This document shows positions 17,956 to 27,371 of a stretch of DNA of 64,000 bases, one piece after another (the first letter of the stretch is position 1; each line of letters begins with the position of its first letter). The DNA comes from Ruania halotolerans (lineage in GTDB: Bacteria > Actinomycetota > Actinomycetes > Actinomycetales > Beutenbergiaceae). The DNA is taken from contig NZ_CP088017.1 in the NCBI RefSeq assembly GCF_021049285.1, positions 992,001 to 1,056,000 of the forward strand. The letters run 5' to 3'. A program made the translations under genes and the position numbers. A model generated the notes under the pieces. The model was not told the origin of the DNA. It saw only the letters and a program-made list of their open reading frames with translations, and made no database searches.

Positions 17956-19688
17956 CAGACCCAGCTCGGCATGAGGATGTGCAACCGCCAGAACCAGTAC
18001 GGCACCCACTGGTTGGACCATACGGGCCAGTAGAACGCGCCCACCAGCACGGCCAGGATCACCAGCGCGGCCGCCGTCCAGATCCCGGGTCGACGCTCTT
18101 GCAGACTCAGCTCTCTGGGCCCGAGCAGTGTGCCGATCGCGAACGTGAGGCACAGCGCCACGAACGGGGCCAGCGCCACTGTGTAGAAGGTGAAGATCGT
18201 GCGGTGGGTGTAGGCGAACCACGGCAAATAGGTGGCCGCATATCCGGCCAGGATCGCCCAGGCGCGCCAGTCTCCGCGGCGCAGCGCTGCCCATAGCACC
18301 AGCAGCAGCGCCAGGGCTGCGCCCCACCACAGCACCGGGTTGCCCACGGAGGTGATCGCTCCCACGCAGCGGTCAGCCCCGCACAGGTCCATCGACGTGG
18401 CGTCCTCCACGTCGCGCCACGCGAAGGATGTGGGCCGGTACTGAATCAGCCACCCGGCCGGGTGTGACATGTACGTGTGCTCAGAGGCGAGACCGTTGTG
18501 AAAGTCCCACATCTTCAGGTGGTACTCCCACCAGGAGTTCAGCCAGTCCGGCATCCAGGTGCGCACGGGTATGTCGGCGGCGGCGTTCGCCTCAGCCGCC
18601 CACTGCCTGTTGTACGCACTCGGGTTCAGCCACCACGGCAACCAGGTGAGCACGTACACCGCGGCCGCGGTGGGCACCAGGGTGACGAAGGACCGGGCGC
18701 CGTCACGCACAGCGCCGCCACCCACCCACAGCGGTACGCCCACGCTGCGCCGTGCGGTCGCTGACCAGGCGACCGCGAGGATCCCGAGTACCGCCACCGG
18801 GTAGATCCCGGACCATTTCACGCCGCACGCCAGGCCGAGGCAGACGGCAGCCACCAGCAGCCACCAGCGCATCCCCACCCGCGGACCCCACGGGTCCCGG
18901 TACCGCCCGTGTGTGGCCAACTCGGCGGAGCAGCGTGCGGCGAGTCTTCGCCGGTACTGGTCACGATCCAGGAGCACGGCACCGAATGCGGCGAGCACCC
19001 AGAACTGCAAGAAGATGTCCAGGATGGAGACCCTCGACATGGTGATGTGCACCCCGTCGACCGCCAGCAGTAGCGCCGCCGTGCAGCCGAGCAGGGTCGA
19101 AGAGAACAGGCGGCGGGCGATCCGGGCCAGCAGCAAAACGGAGAGGGTGCCGATCACGGCGGCGCTGATCCGCCAGCCCCACGGGGTCTCGGGTCCGAGC
19201 AGACGCATCCCGACGGCGATCATCCACTTGCCGACGCCGGGATGCACCACGTAGTCGGCATTGGTTTGCAGGTCGGAGAAGTCTCCGGCGGCGAAGTTCT
19301 CGTTCGGCTCCTCGTTCCAGTCGCCCTCGTAGCCGAGGGTGAGCAGCGAGTAGGCCTGCTTGACGTAGTAGGTCTCGTCGAAGACCAGCCGGGCGGGGCG
19401 ATCCAGGTGCACCAGGCGCAGCACCCCGGCGACGGCGGTGACCAGGAGCGCGCCGAGCCAGCCCCACAGACGGGAACTGCGGCCGGCGCGGGGGATCGTG
19501 GTCAGGAGCCGGTCCGTGAGGGATCGCTCCAGCTCGCCCGCCGTGCGGCCGGCTACCTCAACCTCCCGGGCGTGCCACCAGCGGCGGCGGAGCCGACGGT
19601 CCGGGGGTGGGTCGGGTTCCAGGGCGGTGGGGGTTTCGACCAGATCGCCTGGGTCCGCGGGGTCGCCCGGGTCAGCGGTCTGGCTCAC
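17955..19688 (-). CDS. pmt: dolichyl-phosphate-mannose--protein mannosyltransferase (PMT, GT39)
   Basis: About 577 residues. Transfers mannose from polyprenyl-phosphate-mannose to Ser/Thr of proteins as they cross the membrane. A cytosolic Pro-rich N-terminus precedes the first helix. The first extracytoplasmic loop has the catalytic Asp-Glu in RLVFDETYYVKQAYS, followed by HPGVGKWMIAVG, a GT39 hallmark. Many transmembrane helices and WLIQYRPTSFAW follow. The GTG at 19688 is chosen because TAGACT lies seven bases upstream (leaderless) and it gives a normal family length. The gene is back to back with rsmI, as in mycobacteria and corynebacteria. The LPXTG proteins and lipoproteins nearby would be natural acceptors. 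Confidence 0.93.
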   Translation of the reverse strand: MSQTADPGDPADPGDLVETPTALEPDPPPDRRLRRRWWHAREVEVAGRTAGELERSLTDRLLTTIPRAGRSSRLWGWLGALLVTAVAGVLRLVHLDRPARLVFDETYYVKQAYSLLTLGYEGDWNEEPNENFAAGDFSDLQTNADYVVHPGVGKWMIAVGMRLLGPETPWGWRISAAVIGTLSVLLLARIARRLFSSTLLGCTAALLLAVDGVHITMSRVSILDIFLQFWVLAAFGAVLLDRDQYRRRLAARCSAELATHGRYRDPWGPRVGMRWWLLVAAVCLGLACGVKWSGIYPVAVLGILAVAWSATARRSVGVPLWVGGGAVRDGARSFVTLVPTAAAVYVLTWLPWWLNPSAYNRQWAAEANAAADIPVRTWMPDWLNSWWEYHLKMWDFHNGLASEHTYMSHPAGWLIQYRPTSFAWRDVEDATSMDLCGADRCVGAITSVGNPVLWWGAALALLLVLWAALRRGDWRAWAILAGYAATYLPWFAYTHRTIFTFYTVALAPFVALCLTFAIGTLLGPRELSLQERRPGIWTAAALVILAVLVGAFYWPVWSNQWVPYWFWRLHILMPSWV

Positions 19689-19695
19689 CCGCCCG

Positions 19696-19701
19696 AGTCT
19701 A
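19696..19701 (-). promoter_or_regulatory. -10 element of leaderless promoter for pmt
   Basis: Minus-strand TAGACT ends seven bases before the GTG at 19688. It supports that start over the ATG at 19835. Confidence 0.5.
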
Positions 19702-19914
19702 GGGCGCCGCACTGAGCGCCACCCCCCATGGCGCGGGTGCGCAGCGATCCGGCCAACTCCGACTTTCGGTGGACGACCTTCCCCCAGTTCGGCGGATGTG
19801 CCCCGCCCGGTACTGCCTGAGACGCCGGTGCCCACGTGGTGTCAGTGGTGAGGGCCACCCACGACGATTCCAGCGGGGCCTGTGCCTCGCACCGCTCGAC
19901 CTCACCACCGCCCC

Positions 19915-19948
19915 GCCGTGCCCTCCCTCAATGACCGGAGGGCACGGC
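19915..19948. other. 12-bp perfect hairpin between pmt and rsmI
   Basis: GCCGTGCCCTCC (19915-19926) pairs with GGAGGGCACGGC (19937-19948) around a 10-base loop. It lies in the 308-base gap between divergent genes, 49 bases before rsmI, where no terminator is needed. It may be an RNA leader structure of rsmI or a protein site. The rest of the gap shows nothing I can name. Confidence 0.6.
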
Positions 19949-19996
19949 TGAGTTTCACAGCTCCGGCGCCTCGGTGGATGGGGCACACTGGCGGAT

Positions 19997-20839
19997 GTGC
20001 CGACCGACATCCGCCCCGGAACGATCGTGCTCGCCGCCACCCCGATCGGCGACCCCGATGACGCCTCCCCCCGGCTACGGACCCTGCTTGCTCGCGCCGA
20101 TCTGATCGCCGCTGAGGACACCCGGCGGCTGCGGGCGCTCGCGGCTCGGCTCGAGGTGAGCATCGGCGGCCGGGTGGTCAGCTACCACGAGCACAACGAG
20201 GCCGGACGCGGCGATGAGCTGGTCACGGCTGCCCAGGAGGGTCAGATCGTGCTGGTGGTGACCGATGCCGGAATGCCGGCTGTCTCCGACCCCGGGTACC
20301 GCGTGGTGCGGGCCGCCGCAGAGGCCGGCGTCCCGGTGACGGCGGCCCCCGGCCCCAGCGCCGTGCTCACCGCGATCGCTCTCTCCGGGCTGCCCAGCGA
20401 CCGGTTCTGCTTCGAGGGTTTCCTGCCACGGAAGGCAGGGGACCGGGAGCGGGCCCTCACGGCGTTGGCGAACGAGCAGCGCACGATGGTCTTCTTCGAG
20501 TCCCCCCACCGCATCGAGGCGACCCTGACGGCGATGGCCGGAGTGTTCGGGCACGCTCGCCAGGGCGCCGCCTGCCGCGAGTTGACCAAAACCTATGAAG
20601 AGGTACGGCGCGGCCCGCTGGGGGAGTTAGTCGAGTGGGCGGGCGGTGAGATGCGCGGGGAGCTCACCGTCGTGGTGGCGGGAGCCGAACCCGAGGCGAG
20701 CCGGCCGGAGGACTACGTGAACGCCGTCCTGGAACGGGTGGCGAGTGGAGAACGACTCAAGGATGCTGCGGCGGCCGTGGCGACCGCCGTCGGAGTGAGT
20801 AAGCGAGAGCTGTACGAGGCGGCGCTTCGCGCGCGGTGA
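19997..20839 (+). CDS. rsmI: 16S rRNA (cytidine1402-2'-O)-methyltransferase RsmI
   Basis: 280 residues, the usual length. It 2'-O-methylates C1402 in the decoding centre of 16S rRNA using SAM. The tetrapyrrole-methylase fold is recognisable from [19 protein letters not shown] at the N-terminus, [36 protein letters not shown], and [28 protein letters not shown] and [15 protein letters not shown] are further RsmI motifs. The GTG at 19997 gives the canonical N-terminus; no SD is apparent. Its pairing with the divergent pmt gene is widespread in actinobacteria. Confidence 0.96.
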   Translation: MPTDIRPGTIVLAATPIGDPDDASPRLRTLLARADLIAAEDTRRLRALAARLEVSIGGRVVSYHEHNEAGRGDELVTAAQEGQIVLVVTDAGMPAVSDPGYRVVRAAAEAGVPVTAAPGPSAVLTAIALSGLPSDRFCFEGFLPRKAGDRERALTALANEQRTMVFFESPHRIEATLTAMAGVFGHARQGAACRELTKTYEEVRRGPLGELVEWAGGEMRGELTVVVAGAEPEASRPEDYVNAVLERVASGERLKDAAAAVATAVGVSKRELYEAALRAR

Positions 20840-20857
20840 GCGCGCCGGACGGGAACG

Positions 20858-20898
20858 ACATCGCGGAGGGAGACGCCGTGCGCTTCCCTCCGCGATGT
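20858..20898. terminator. bidirectional hairpin terminator between rsmI and the NAGPA-type gene
   Basis: ACATCGCGGAGGGA (20858-20871) is perfectly complementary to 20885-20898, with a 13-base loop, in the gap of two converging genes. Either RNA strand would form the 14-pair stem. Confidence 0.8.
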
Positions 20899-20909
20899 GC
20901 CCAGTGTGA

Positions 20910-23900
20910 CTACAGGCGGTCCACGGTGAACCTGCGACGAACGAGAAGCCCGCCGAGGAGTAGTGCCAGGGCCAGGCCGCTCATCCCAACGAGCCCGATC
21001 GAGCCAGTGGTGGGCAGCTCTCCCTCTTGATCGCCGCCGGGAGCGTCCTGGTCATCTCCCGGCGAGTCCTGATCGTCGCCCGGGGACTCCTCACCTGGGG
21101 TCTCCTGATCGCCCCCGGGGGGCTCCTCTCCTCCCGGTGTCTCGTCTCCATCGGCAGGTGCCAGGATCGTCAGTGCGGCCGATGCCTCGACCATGAGCGC
21201 CGGATCAGCGATGCGGATGGTGGCGAGTCCGACCGTGGCCGATTCGGGAATCGTGATCGTGGTGCTGAAAGCCCCTTCGGCATCGGCCACCACGTCGGCG
21301 ATGGTGATGTTACCGGGCTCCAGACGAATCTCGAGCTCGGCCAGTGCGGAGAAGTTCCGACCGGTGATTTCGAGATCCTCTCCGGCACGCACCTCGGCGG
21401 CGGAGAGGTCCAGCGACGGAGGCTCGACGTCGGCGGGTGCCACCGCTGCGCTTGGTGCGCTGGTCAGCGTGAGTGAGGGGAAGTCCGGATGAGTTCCAGT
21501 GACCTCCACCCGCAGAGTCCGCCCCACCTGATCCTCACCGGGGGTGAAGGAACTGTCCGTGGCGCCCTCGATCAGCAAGGTGTCGGCATACCACTGGTAG
21601 TTCAACGCGACCCCTTCGGGGCCCCATTCACCGGCCTGGGCCGTGACTGCTGCCGCCACCTGCGGGGTGCCCTGGATTGTGGGCGTTTCACCGGTGATGC
21701 CAGCGACCGTGAATGACACCGAGTCCGTGCCGTTGTGCACGGCGAGCGTCACGGTGGCCTCACCGGCCCGCAGTGCGTGCACCTCGTTGGTCGCCGGGTC
21801 CAGAGCCACCACAGCGTGTGCCGGTGCGTCGTCCGGACTGCCGACCCAGACGCCATCCGATCCGGTCCAGGTGTGGCTCATCGGCCACGCCACCGGGACG
21901 ACCCGGGTGTCGTCCTGCAGGATCGTCGGCTGCAAGGCGAGTGTGGTGCCGGCCACGAGGTCGGTGGTCTCGGCCCCCATCTCGACCTCCTGGACGCGCG
22001 TCATCACCTCGGCCTCAATCCACCGGCCCCATGGGCTCGTCTGAGCAGCTTCCCGCTCGATTCCGAGCATCGTCCATCCTGTGAAGGAGCCAAAGGAGCT
22101 GGTGGTGGGGTTCTTGCCGGAGTTCCCGTTGATGATCATCGGGATCCCGTCCTCGGTCTTTGCGTGGAAGATGCCGACGTGGGCGCCGACGAGCGCCACC
22201 GGCTTGCCGGAGTTCTCGGCGAACTCCTGGAGCCAGCGCCGCTGGTCCTCGGCGTCCAGCCGGTTACTCATCTGGCTGGCACGCTCGGGCAATGGATCGT
22301 CGATCGGCATGTGCTGGGCGACGACGACCGCGTCGATCTCCGGGTTCGTGGCCGCGTCGTCGAGCTGGCTTTGGAGCATGTGCAGCTGATCCACGTTGTG
22401 GGAGAACTGCGAGGGGGAGTTGTCGAGAGTGATGAAGCGGACGCCGTCGATGTCGAACGTGCCGAACGTGTCCCCGAATTCGGCGGCGAAGTTATCGATC
22501 GGTGCGCCGGCGATCTCGTGGTTCCCGGGCACGTAGTACCACGGGAAGTCGACCCCATCGAGTTCCTCGTCCAGGACTCGGCGGGCGAGGTCGAAGTCCT
22601 CGGTCGCGGCCTCGTCGACGAGATCTCCGTTGATGATGAGCAGATCCGGCTCAGCAGCGACGATCTCCCGGAAGGTCTCCCGGGCGGCCTGCACGATGCC
22701 GCTGTCGGGGTTGCGTCCCACGAACTGGGCATCCGACATGACGGCCACGCGTAGGGGAGCGTCCGCTGTGACGCCGGTCTCGGCGATCACATCGTCGGTC
22801 ACCAGATCTTCGCTGGGCAGGTCAACCGCCGGAGGGACCTGAGCGGTGAGGTCGTCGAACCACATCGTGCCGGTGTACGACTGTGCGCCGGACGTCTCGT
22901 AGGCACTGACCATCTGAATCCGGACGGGGTATGGCGTGCCTTCAGGGAGCGGGTAGCTGATCTGCTGCCACTCGTCGCCCTGCGGAGCCGGCCCATAGAT
23001 GTACTTCCAGGCACCGTCGGCGTCGGAGTAGCCCACATAGGTCTCCGCGTTCTCCCCGGTGGAGGATTCGCCCCGAACCCAGAGCGTGATCTCACTGGGC
23101 TGGCCAGGAACCTCATACCCGGGGTGACCGGCCTCCGGTCGCGCGTTCGCGGTCCGGGTGCCGGTCGACTGGGAGAAGTCGTAGGTCAGGGCCACGGCGC
23201 CGTTTCCGTCGTGGCCGGCGTCCGGCGCTGGATCCGCCGAGGACGTCGACCGTGCGCCTGTGGTGCGCCAGGTGTCGACTTCCTCGAAATCGAGAACCAT
23301 CTGCTCCTCGAACCCGACGGTGAATGCCACATCGACGCTGACGCCTGCCGCGGTGAACGTCATGCGTGCCGAGGTCGTCTCCGCATCGGAGGTCACCGTG
23401 TAGGTGCTGTGCTCACCGGGTTCAAAGGTGAATACGCCCTCCTCATTCCCTTCAATCGTGAGGTCATCGGACTCAATCGGCGCCCGGAACCCGCGCTCGT
23501 CAAAGCCGTAGATCGTCAGCTCGTGAACGCTTCCCTGGTCCGGCAACTGCACGGCTGACTCGGAGGCACGCAGACGCTCGAGCTCGCCGAGGACGGTGAT
23601 GTCAACGGTGCCGGTGGCTCCGGCGCTCGCAGCGGAGACCTGGGTCTCGCCCGGCTCCTCGCCGGTGACCGTCGCGGTGCTCTCGGTGCCTGGCTCGATG
23701 GTCACCGGTCCGGAAGCGGACCATTCCGGTTCGGTGCCCGAGATGTAGGCGCCTTTCTCGTCCACACCGTGCGCCACGAGCGTGCGGCGAAGGCCGGGGA
23801 ACACCCGCGCGGTCTCCGGCGCGTCCAGCTCGGTGCGGATCACACACTGGTCGACGGTGCCGCTTCCCGCCTCGACGAACAGACCGATGCTGTTGGGGAC

Positions 23901-25103
23901 CGGGCGCTCGAACCCGTCCGAGGGAGTGTTCGGCACGCTGGGTTCGAGGCTGAAGGTGCTGACCGTGGGTTCGCGCACCGTCATCGTGCTGGAGCCGCCG
24001 CCGTCGAGGTTGACGGCGTCGTTGGCACCGAGCTGGTCGAAGAGCGTGCCGAACTGCGTCAGACTCAACCCACGGCTGGTCTGCATGCGACCGTCGACGG
24101 TCACCAGCAGCAGCGTGTTGCCGTCGTCCGCGAATCCGATACCGGTGCGCGGATGCAGATTCTGGTCAGTGTGCGATTGCACGGTGCCGTTCTCCATCAG
24201 CAGATGGTTGGCCCCGATCGCACTGGCGATCTCACCGGCCGGGGAGGAGACATCCTGCGTGATCTCCACCGTGTCGCCGGCACGCAGTTCGCGCATGACG
24301 TCCGCCACGTCTCCTTGCCGGGCGGCGAGATAGACGACGCCGGAGGGCACGGCGCCAGTGCCGGCGCCTTCGGAGACCTGCACCACGGTGTCGGTCTCCG
24401 TGTCGATCGCCACCTCGACCGCTCCCGCACCCGCGGCACGCGCGCGGGTGTAGTCGCCCCACCGGCTGTCGAAGAGGGCGACGTTCCCAGGCTGGAGCGT
24501 GGGGGTGTTCACCCCGGAGATCTCGATCTCCACGTCGTCGTTGAACACGGCCAGACCGTTGTACTCGACCGGGGCGATGGTGCCGCGGCCGTCCGTGGTG
24601 AACACGACCGGACGGTCACCGGCACCGTCCGGCACAGTGACGATGCCAGCGGTGGAGGAGATACCGATCCCATACGGGGCATTGGAGTTGTTGATGTCGA
24701 AGAAACTGCCGTTCACTGCCGCGATGGCGCCGTTCTCCTCCAGCATCTGCGAGACCGGCACCGCATCCGAGACCACGCCAGGAAACATGTAGTCGGCACG
24801 TACCTGCCCGGAACCGATGTCGGCCACGAGGATGTCCATGTCCAGGCGACCCTCGTCTTCGACGCGGCTGACGCTCACCAGATCGACGCCCGGCGCGATC
24901 GAACGGTGGTCCTGCTGGGTGATCACCGCATTGCCGGAGTCATCGAGATCCATGGACTCGATGAACTCGTCGTTCGATGCATGAGCCGGCGTGCTCAGGG
25001 CAACTGTGACCAGCGGGACGGCGACGACAGCGCCCATCAGGGCGGCCAGGCCCCGTCGTTGGCGCGGCGACGAACGCCTCGATGGCGTCAGCAGTATGGA
25101 CAA
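20910..25103 (-). CDS. LPXTG-anchored phosphodiester glycosidase/metallophosphatase multidomain protein
   Basis: 1,397 residues. The TTG start is supported by AGGAG six bases upstream and is followed by a signal peptide ending THAAHA-like at TPAHA-SND. Residues about 50-400 resemble the NAGPA phosphodiester glycosidase family (AAVNGSFFDINN, DAVNLDGGGSSTMTV), which removes sugars from phosphodiesters. Ig-like domains follow, then a beta-sandwich that looks carbohydrate-binding. From about residue 785 comes a calcineurin-type phosphatase (VAVMSDAQF, NGDLVDEA, VPGNHEIAG, VVAQHMP, GAHVGIFH), in which the first His is Gln, as in a known subset. A Pro/Gly/Asp repeat spacer leads to LPTTG, a membrane helix and RRR. 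It likely attacks sugar-phosphate polymers (for example teichoic acids) at the cell surface; that is inference. Confidence 0.87.
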   Translation of the reverse strand: MSILLTPSRRSSPRQRRGLAALMGAVVAVPLVTVALSTPAHASNDEFIESMDLDDSGNAVITQQDHRSIAPGVDLVSVSRVEDEGRLDMDILVADIGSGQVRADYMFPGVVSDAVPVSQMLEENGAIAAVNGSFFDINNSNAPYGIGISSTAGIVTVPDGAGDRPVVFTTDGRGTIAPVEYNGLAVFNDDVEIEISGVNTPTLQPGNVALFDSRWGDYTRARAAGAGAVEVAIDTETDTVVQVSEGAGTGAVPSGVVYLAARQGDVADVMRELRAGDTVEITQDVSSPAGEIASAIGANHLLMENGTVQSHTDQNLHPRTGIGFADDGNTLLLVTVDGRMQTSRGLSLTQFGTLFDQLGANDAVNLDGGGSSTMTVREPTVSTFSLEPSVPNTPSDGFERPVPNSIGLFVEAGSGTVDQCVIRTELDAPETARVFPGLRRTLVAHGVDEKGAYISGTEPEWSASGPVTIEPGTESTATVTGEEPGETQVSAASAGATGTVDITVLGELERLRASESAVQLPDQGSVHELTIYGFDERGFRAPIESDDLTIEGNEEGVFTFEPGEHSTYTVTSDAETTSARMTFTAAGVSVDVAFTVGFEEQMVLDFEEVDTWRTTGARSTSSADPAPDAGHDGNGAVALTYDFSQSTGTRTANARPEAGHPGYEVPGQPSEITLWVRGESSTGENAETYVGYSDADGAWKYIYGPAPQGDEWQQISYPLPEGTPYPVRIQMVSAYETSGAQSYTGTMWFDDLTAQVPPAVDLPSEDLVTDDVIAETGVTADAPLRVAVMSDAQFVGRNPDSGIVQAARETFREIVAAEPDLLIINGDLVDEAATEDFDLARRVLDEELDGVDFPWYYVPGNHEIAGAPIDNFAAEFGDTFGTFDIDGVRFITLDNSPSQFSHNVDQLHMLQSQLDDAATNPEIDAVVVAQHMPIDDPLPERASQMSNRLDAEDQRRWLQEFAENSGKPVALVGAHVGIFHAKTEDGIPMIINGNSGKNPTTSSFGSFTGWTMLGIEREAAQTSPWGRWIEAEVMTRVQEVEMGAETTDLVAGTTLALQPTILQDDTRVVPVAWPMSHTWTGSDGVWVGSPDDAPAHAVVALDPATNEVHALRAGEATVTLAVHNGTDSVSFTVAGITGETPTIQGTPQVAAAVTAQAGEWGPEGVALNYQWYADTLLIEGATDSSFTPGEDQVGRTLRVEVTGTHPDFPSLTLTSAPSAAVAPADVEPPSLDLSAAEVRAGEDLEITGRNFSALAELEIRLEPGNITIADVVADAEGAFSTTITIPESATVGLATIRIADPALMVEASAALTILAPADGDETPGGEEPPGGDQETPGEESPGDDQDSPGDDQDAPGGDQEGELPTTGSIGLVGMSGLALALLLGGLLVRRRFTVDRL

Positions 25104-25347
25104 GACAAGCTCCTCTGGATGAATCCGGTGGTGGCGCGTGCGGGGGGCCAGCTCGCGCAGTCGCCTACGTTAGGAAGCCGCCATGTCCGCTCGATGGCGC
25201 ATAGGTGGCGAGACGGTGTACACCAGCGATCGACATACCGTCATGGGCGAACTGGGTGGGCAGGGCGAGATGGCGACAGGGTCGCGCCGCAGCACACGCC
25301 CGCACGCGATGGGTGCAATCGGCGGTGAATGATGCAAAGATGATTCG
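25104..25347. other. intergenic region between NAGPA-type gene and thuA
   Basis: This 244-base gap between divergent genes must hold both promoters. I see a 10-base palindrome GGTGTACACC at 25215-25224, but no clear -35/-10 pair on either strand. AAAGAT six bases before the thuA GTG is a poor match to the leaderless pattern found elsewhere. Confidence 0.3.
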
Positions 25348-26163
25348 GTGATCAAATCAACTCAGAGAAGTCCGCTGACCGTCACCGTCTGGGGCGAAAA
25401 CCTTCACGAGTCCCACGACGCCGAGCACATGGCCGCGCTGTATCCGCAGGGGATGCACACCACGATCGCCGAGGGGATTGGTTCACTGCTGGGTGAGCAG
25501 GTCAACGTAGGCACAGCCACGCTGGACCAGCCTGAGCACGGGCTCACCGACGAGGTGCTCGCCGGCACCGATGTGCTCACCTGGTGGGGGCACATGGGCC
25601 ACGACCAGGTCGATGATGCGGTGGTGCGCAAGGTGCACGACCGCGTGCTCGCCGGGATGGGGCTGCTGGTTCTCCACTCGGCGCACTTCTCCAAGATCTT
25701 CAAGTCGCTCATGGGCACCACCTGCTCGCTCCAGTGGCGTGACAGCAACGACACTGAGCTGGTCTGGACCGTGAAGCCGGATCACCCGATCGCCGACGGC
25801 GTCCCGCACCCGATCCGGATCGAGGGCCAGGAGATGTACGGCGAGCTGTTCGATATCCCCGAGCCGGATGAGCTGGTCTTCATCTCCTCCTTCACCGGGG
25901 GCGAGGTCTTCCGGTCTGGCTGCACCTGGCGGCGCGGCAAGGGCAAGGTCTTCTACTTCTCCCCGGGCGACCAGGGGTATCCCGTCTACCACCACCCCGA
26001 CGTGCAACGGGTGATCGCCAACGGAGTCATGTGGGCGGCGCCGTCGCCGCGCGCCACCTTCGAGCGGCCCGATGTGGTGAATCAACCAGCACCGCGGTTC
26101 AGCGTGGACGACTTCGCGCGCGTCGCTCCGGGCATGCAGGCAGGGCAGGAGGGGCTGCGATGA
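25348..26163 (+). CDS. thuA: ThuA-family sugar-utilisation protein
   Basis: 271 residues, close to the usual ThuA length. It has the glutamine-amidotransferase-like fold of the family: VTVWGENLHE at the start, DVLTWWGHMGHDQVDD, LLVLHSAHFSKIF, and FYFSPGDQGYPVYHHPDVQR near the end. In Sinorhizobium ThuA works with the Gfo/Idh-type dehydrogenase ThuB in trehalose/disaccharide catabolism via 3-keto sugars. The next gene here is of that dehydrogenase family and overlaps by four bases (ATGA). The GTG start has no good SD. The true substrate in this organism is unknown; a disaccharide or glycoside is likely. Confidence 0.85.
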   Translation: MIKSTQRSPLTVTVWGENLHESHDAEHMAALYPQGMHTTIAEGIGSLLGEQVNVGTATLDQPEHGLTDEVLAGTDVLTWWGHMGHDQVDDAVVRKVHDRVLAGMGLLVLHSAHFSKIFKSLMGTTCSLQWRDSNDTELVWTVKPDHPIADGVPHPIRIEGQEMYGELFDIPEPDELVFISSFTGGEVFRSGCTWRRGKGKVFYFSPGDQGYPVYHHPDVQRVIANGVMWAAPSPRATFERPDVVNQPAPRFSVDDFARVAPGMQAGQEGLR

Positions 26164-27245
26164 GTAAGGTGACGACGAGCGCTCCAGTGCGCGCCGGCGT
26201 GGTCGGCCTCGGCTGGGCCGGGCAGCAACACATGGCCGGATACCACGACCTACCCGGCGTCGAACTGGTGGCGCTCGCCGGGATGGAGGAGCACCTCCTC
26301 ACTGAACTCGGTGACCGCTACTCCGTCCCGGGCCGGTATTCGACTCTCGAGGCGATGCTCGCCGAGGCGGATCTCGACGTGCTCAGCATCGCCACACCGA
26401 CCGCCCTGCATGCGCCCATGGCGATCGCCGCACTCGGCGCCGGGGTGCATGTCTTGTGCGAGAAGCCGATGGCGCCCACGGCTGCCGATGCCGAACGGAT
26501 GGCGGAGGCGGCGCAGGCGGCCGATCGCGTGCTGGAGATCACCTTCAACAAGCGCCACCGTGCACCCGCGCGGACGCTGCGCAGGCTGGTGGCCGACGGC
26601 GTGCTCGGCCGGGTGTACTACGCCAAGGCGGGCTGGGTCCGGCGCAAGGGCATCCCCGGCCTGGGTACCTGGTTCACCCGCAAGGAGTCCGCCGGCGGCG
26701 GGCCCATGATGGACATCGGCATCCACGCTCTTGACCTCGCCCTGCACGTACTCGGCGAACCGGGAGTGCGGACCGTCTCAGCCTCTACCTATGCGGAGTT
26801 CGGTCCCCGGGGACTGGGCGGTGGCACGTACGGCGCGGGCGCCCTCGCCGGCGAGGAGAGCCCGGTGTACGAGGTGGAGGACCTCGGTGCGGCCATGCTG
26901 CGGCTGGATGACGATGCCACCCTGATGCTTGAGGCCAGCTGGGCACAGTTCGTTGACCACGACCGCCTGTACCTGGAGCTCTACGGCACCCACGGTGGCG
27001 CGGTGATCGAGGTAGAAGGGCCGCTTGCGCCGCGCATCCACGTGACCACGGACGTGGACGGCATTCCCGCGAACCTGACCCCGGACATGCTCCCTGACGC
27101 GGGGCACGAGGCCAATGTGGCCGATTTCGTCGCGTTAGTGCGTGATGGTTCGGCTGACGCTCGTGGCCAGATGGGCCTGTTGCGTACCCATGTGATCGAT
27201 GCGTGTTATTCCTCCGCCGAGCAGGGGAGCGAGGTCACCCTGTAG
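26160..27245 (+). CDS. Gfo/Idh/MocA-family sugar oxidoreductase (ThuB-like)
   Basis: 361 residues. NAD(P)-dependent sugar dehydrogenase. The Rossmann N-terminus AGVVGLGWAGQQHMAGY carries GxGxxG, VLCEKPMAPTAADAE contains the EKP motif with the substrate-contacting Lys, and GGGPMMDIGIHALDLALHV gives the conserved D/H of the catalytic half. The ATG at 26160 overlaps the thuA stop, so the two proteins are coupled and probably work in sequence on one sugar. It is followed by 125 bases and then the LacI-type regulator, so the pair may or may not share control with the galactoside operon. Confidence 0.9.
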   Translation: MSKVTTSAPVRAGVVGLGWAGQQHMAGYHDLPGVELVALAGMEEHLLTELGDRYSVPGRYSTLEAMLAEADLDVLSIATPTALHAPMAIAALGAGVHVLCEKPMAPTAADAERMAEAAQAADRVLEITFNKRHRAPARTLRRLVADGVLGRVYYAKAGWVRRKGIPGLGTWFTRKESAGGGPMMDIGIHALDLALHVLGEPGVRTVSASTYAEFGPRGLGGGTYGAGALAGEESPVYEVEDLGAAMLRLDDDATLMLEASWAQFVDHDRLYLELYGTHGGAVIEVEGPLAPRIHVTTDVDGIPANLTPDMLPDAGHEANVADFVALVRDGSADARGQMGLLRTHVIDACYSSAEQGSEVTL

Positions 27246-27357
27246 CGGCACGCCAGCCCAGGACCGTCGCCCAGTACTTGCTCTCGGTGAGGGGCCAGTG
27301 GCCAGCCAGATCGACGTGTGATTTCGGGAGGGGTTGACGGACCTCCGCAAGCGGTGT

Positions 27358-27371
27358 TGACTACGTAGTCA
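27358..27371. promoter_or_regulatory. LacI-type operator, copy 1
   Basis: TGACTACGTAGTCA is a perfect 14-base palindrome with the central CG typical of LacI/GalR operators. Its last base is the A of the regulator's ATG. TTGACG at 27334-27339 is a plausible -35, and a weak -10 (TTGACT, 27357-27362) lies under the palindrome, so bound repressor would cover the promoter. Confidence 0.8.
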
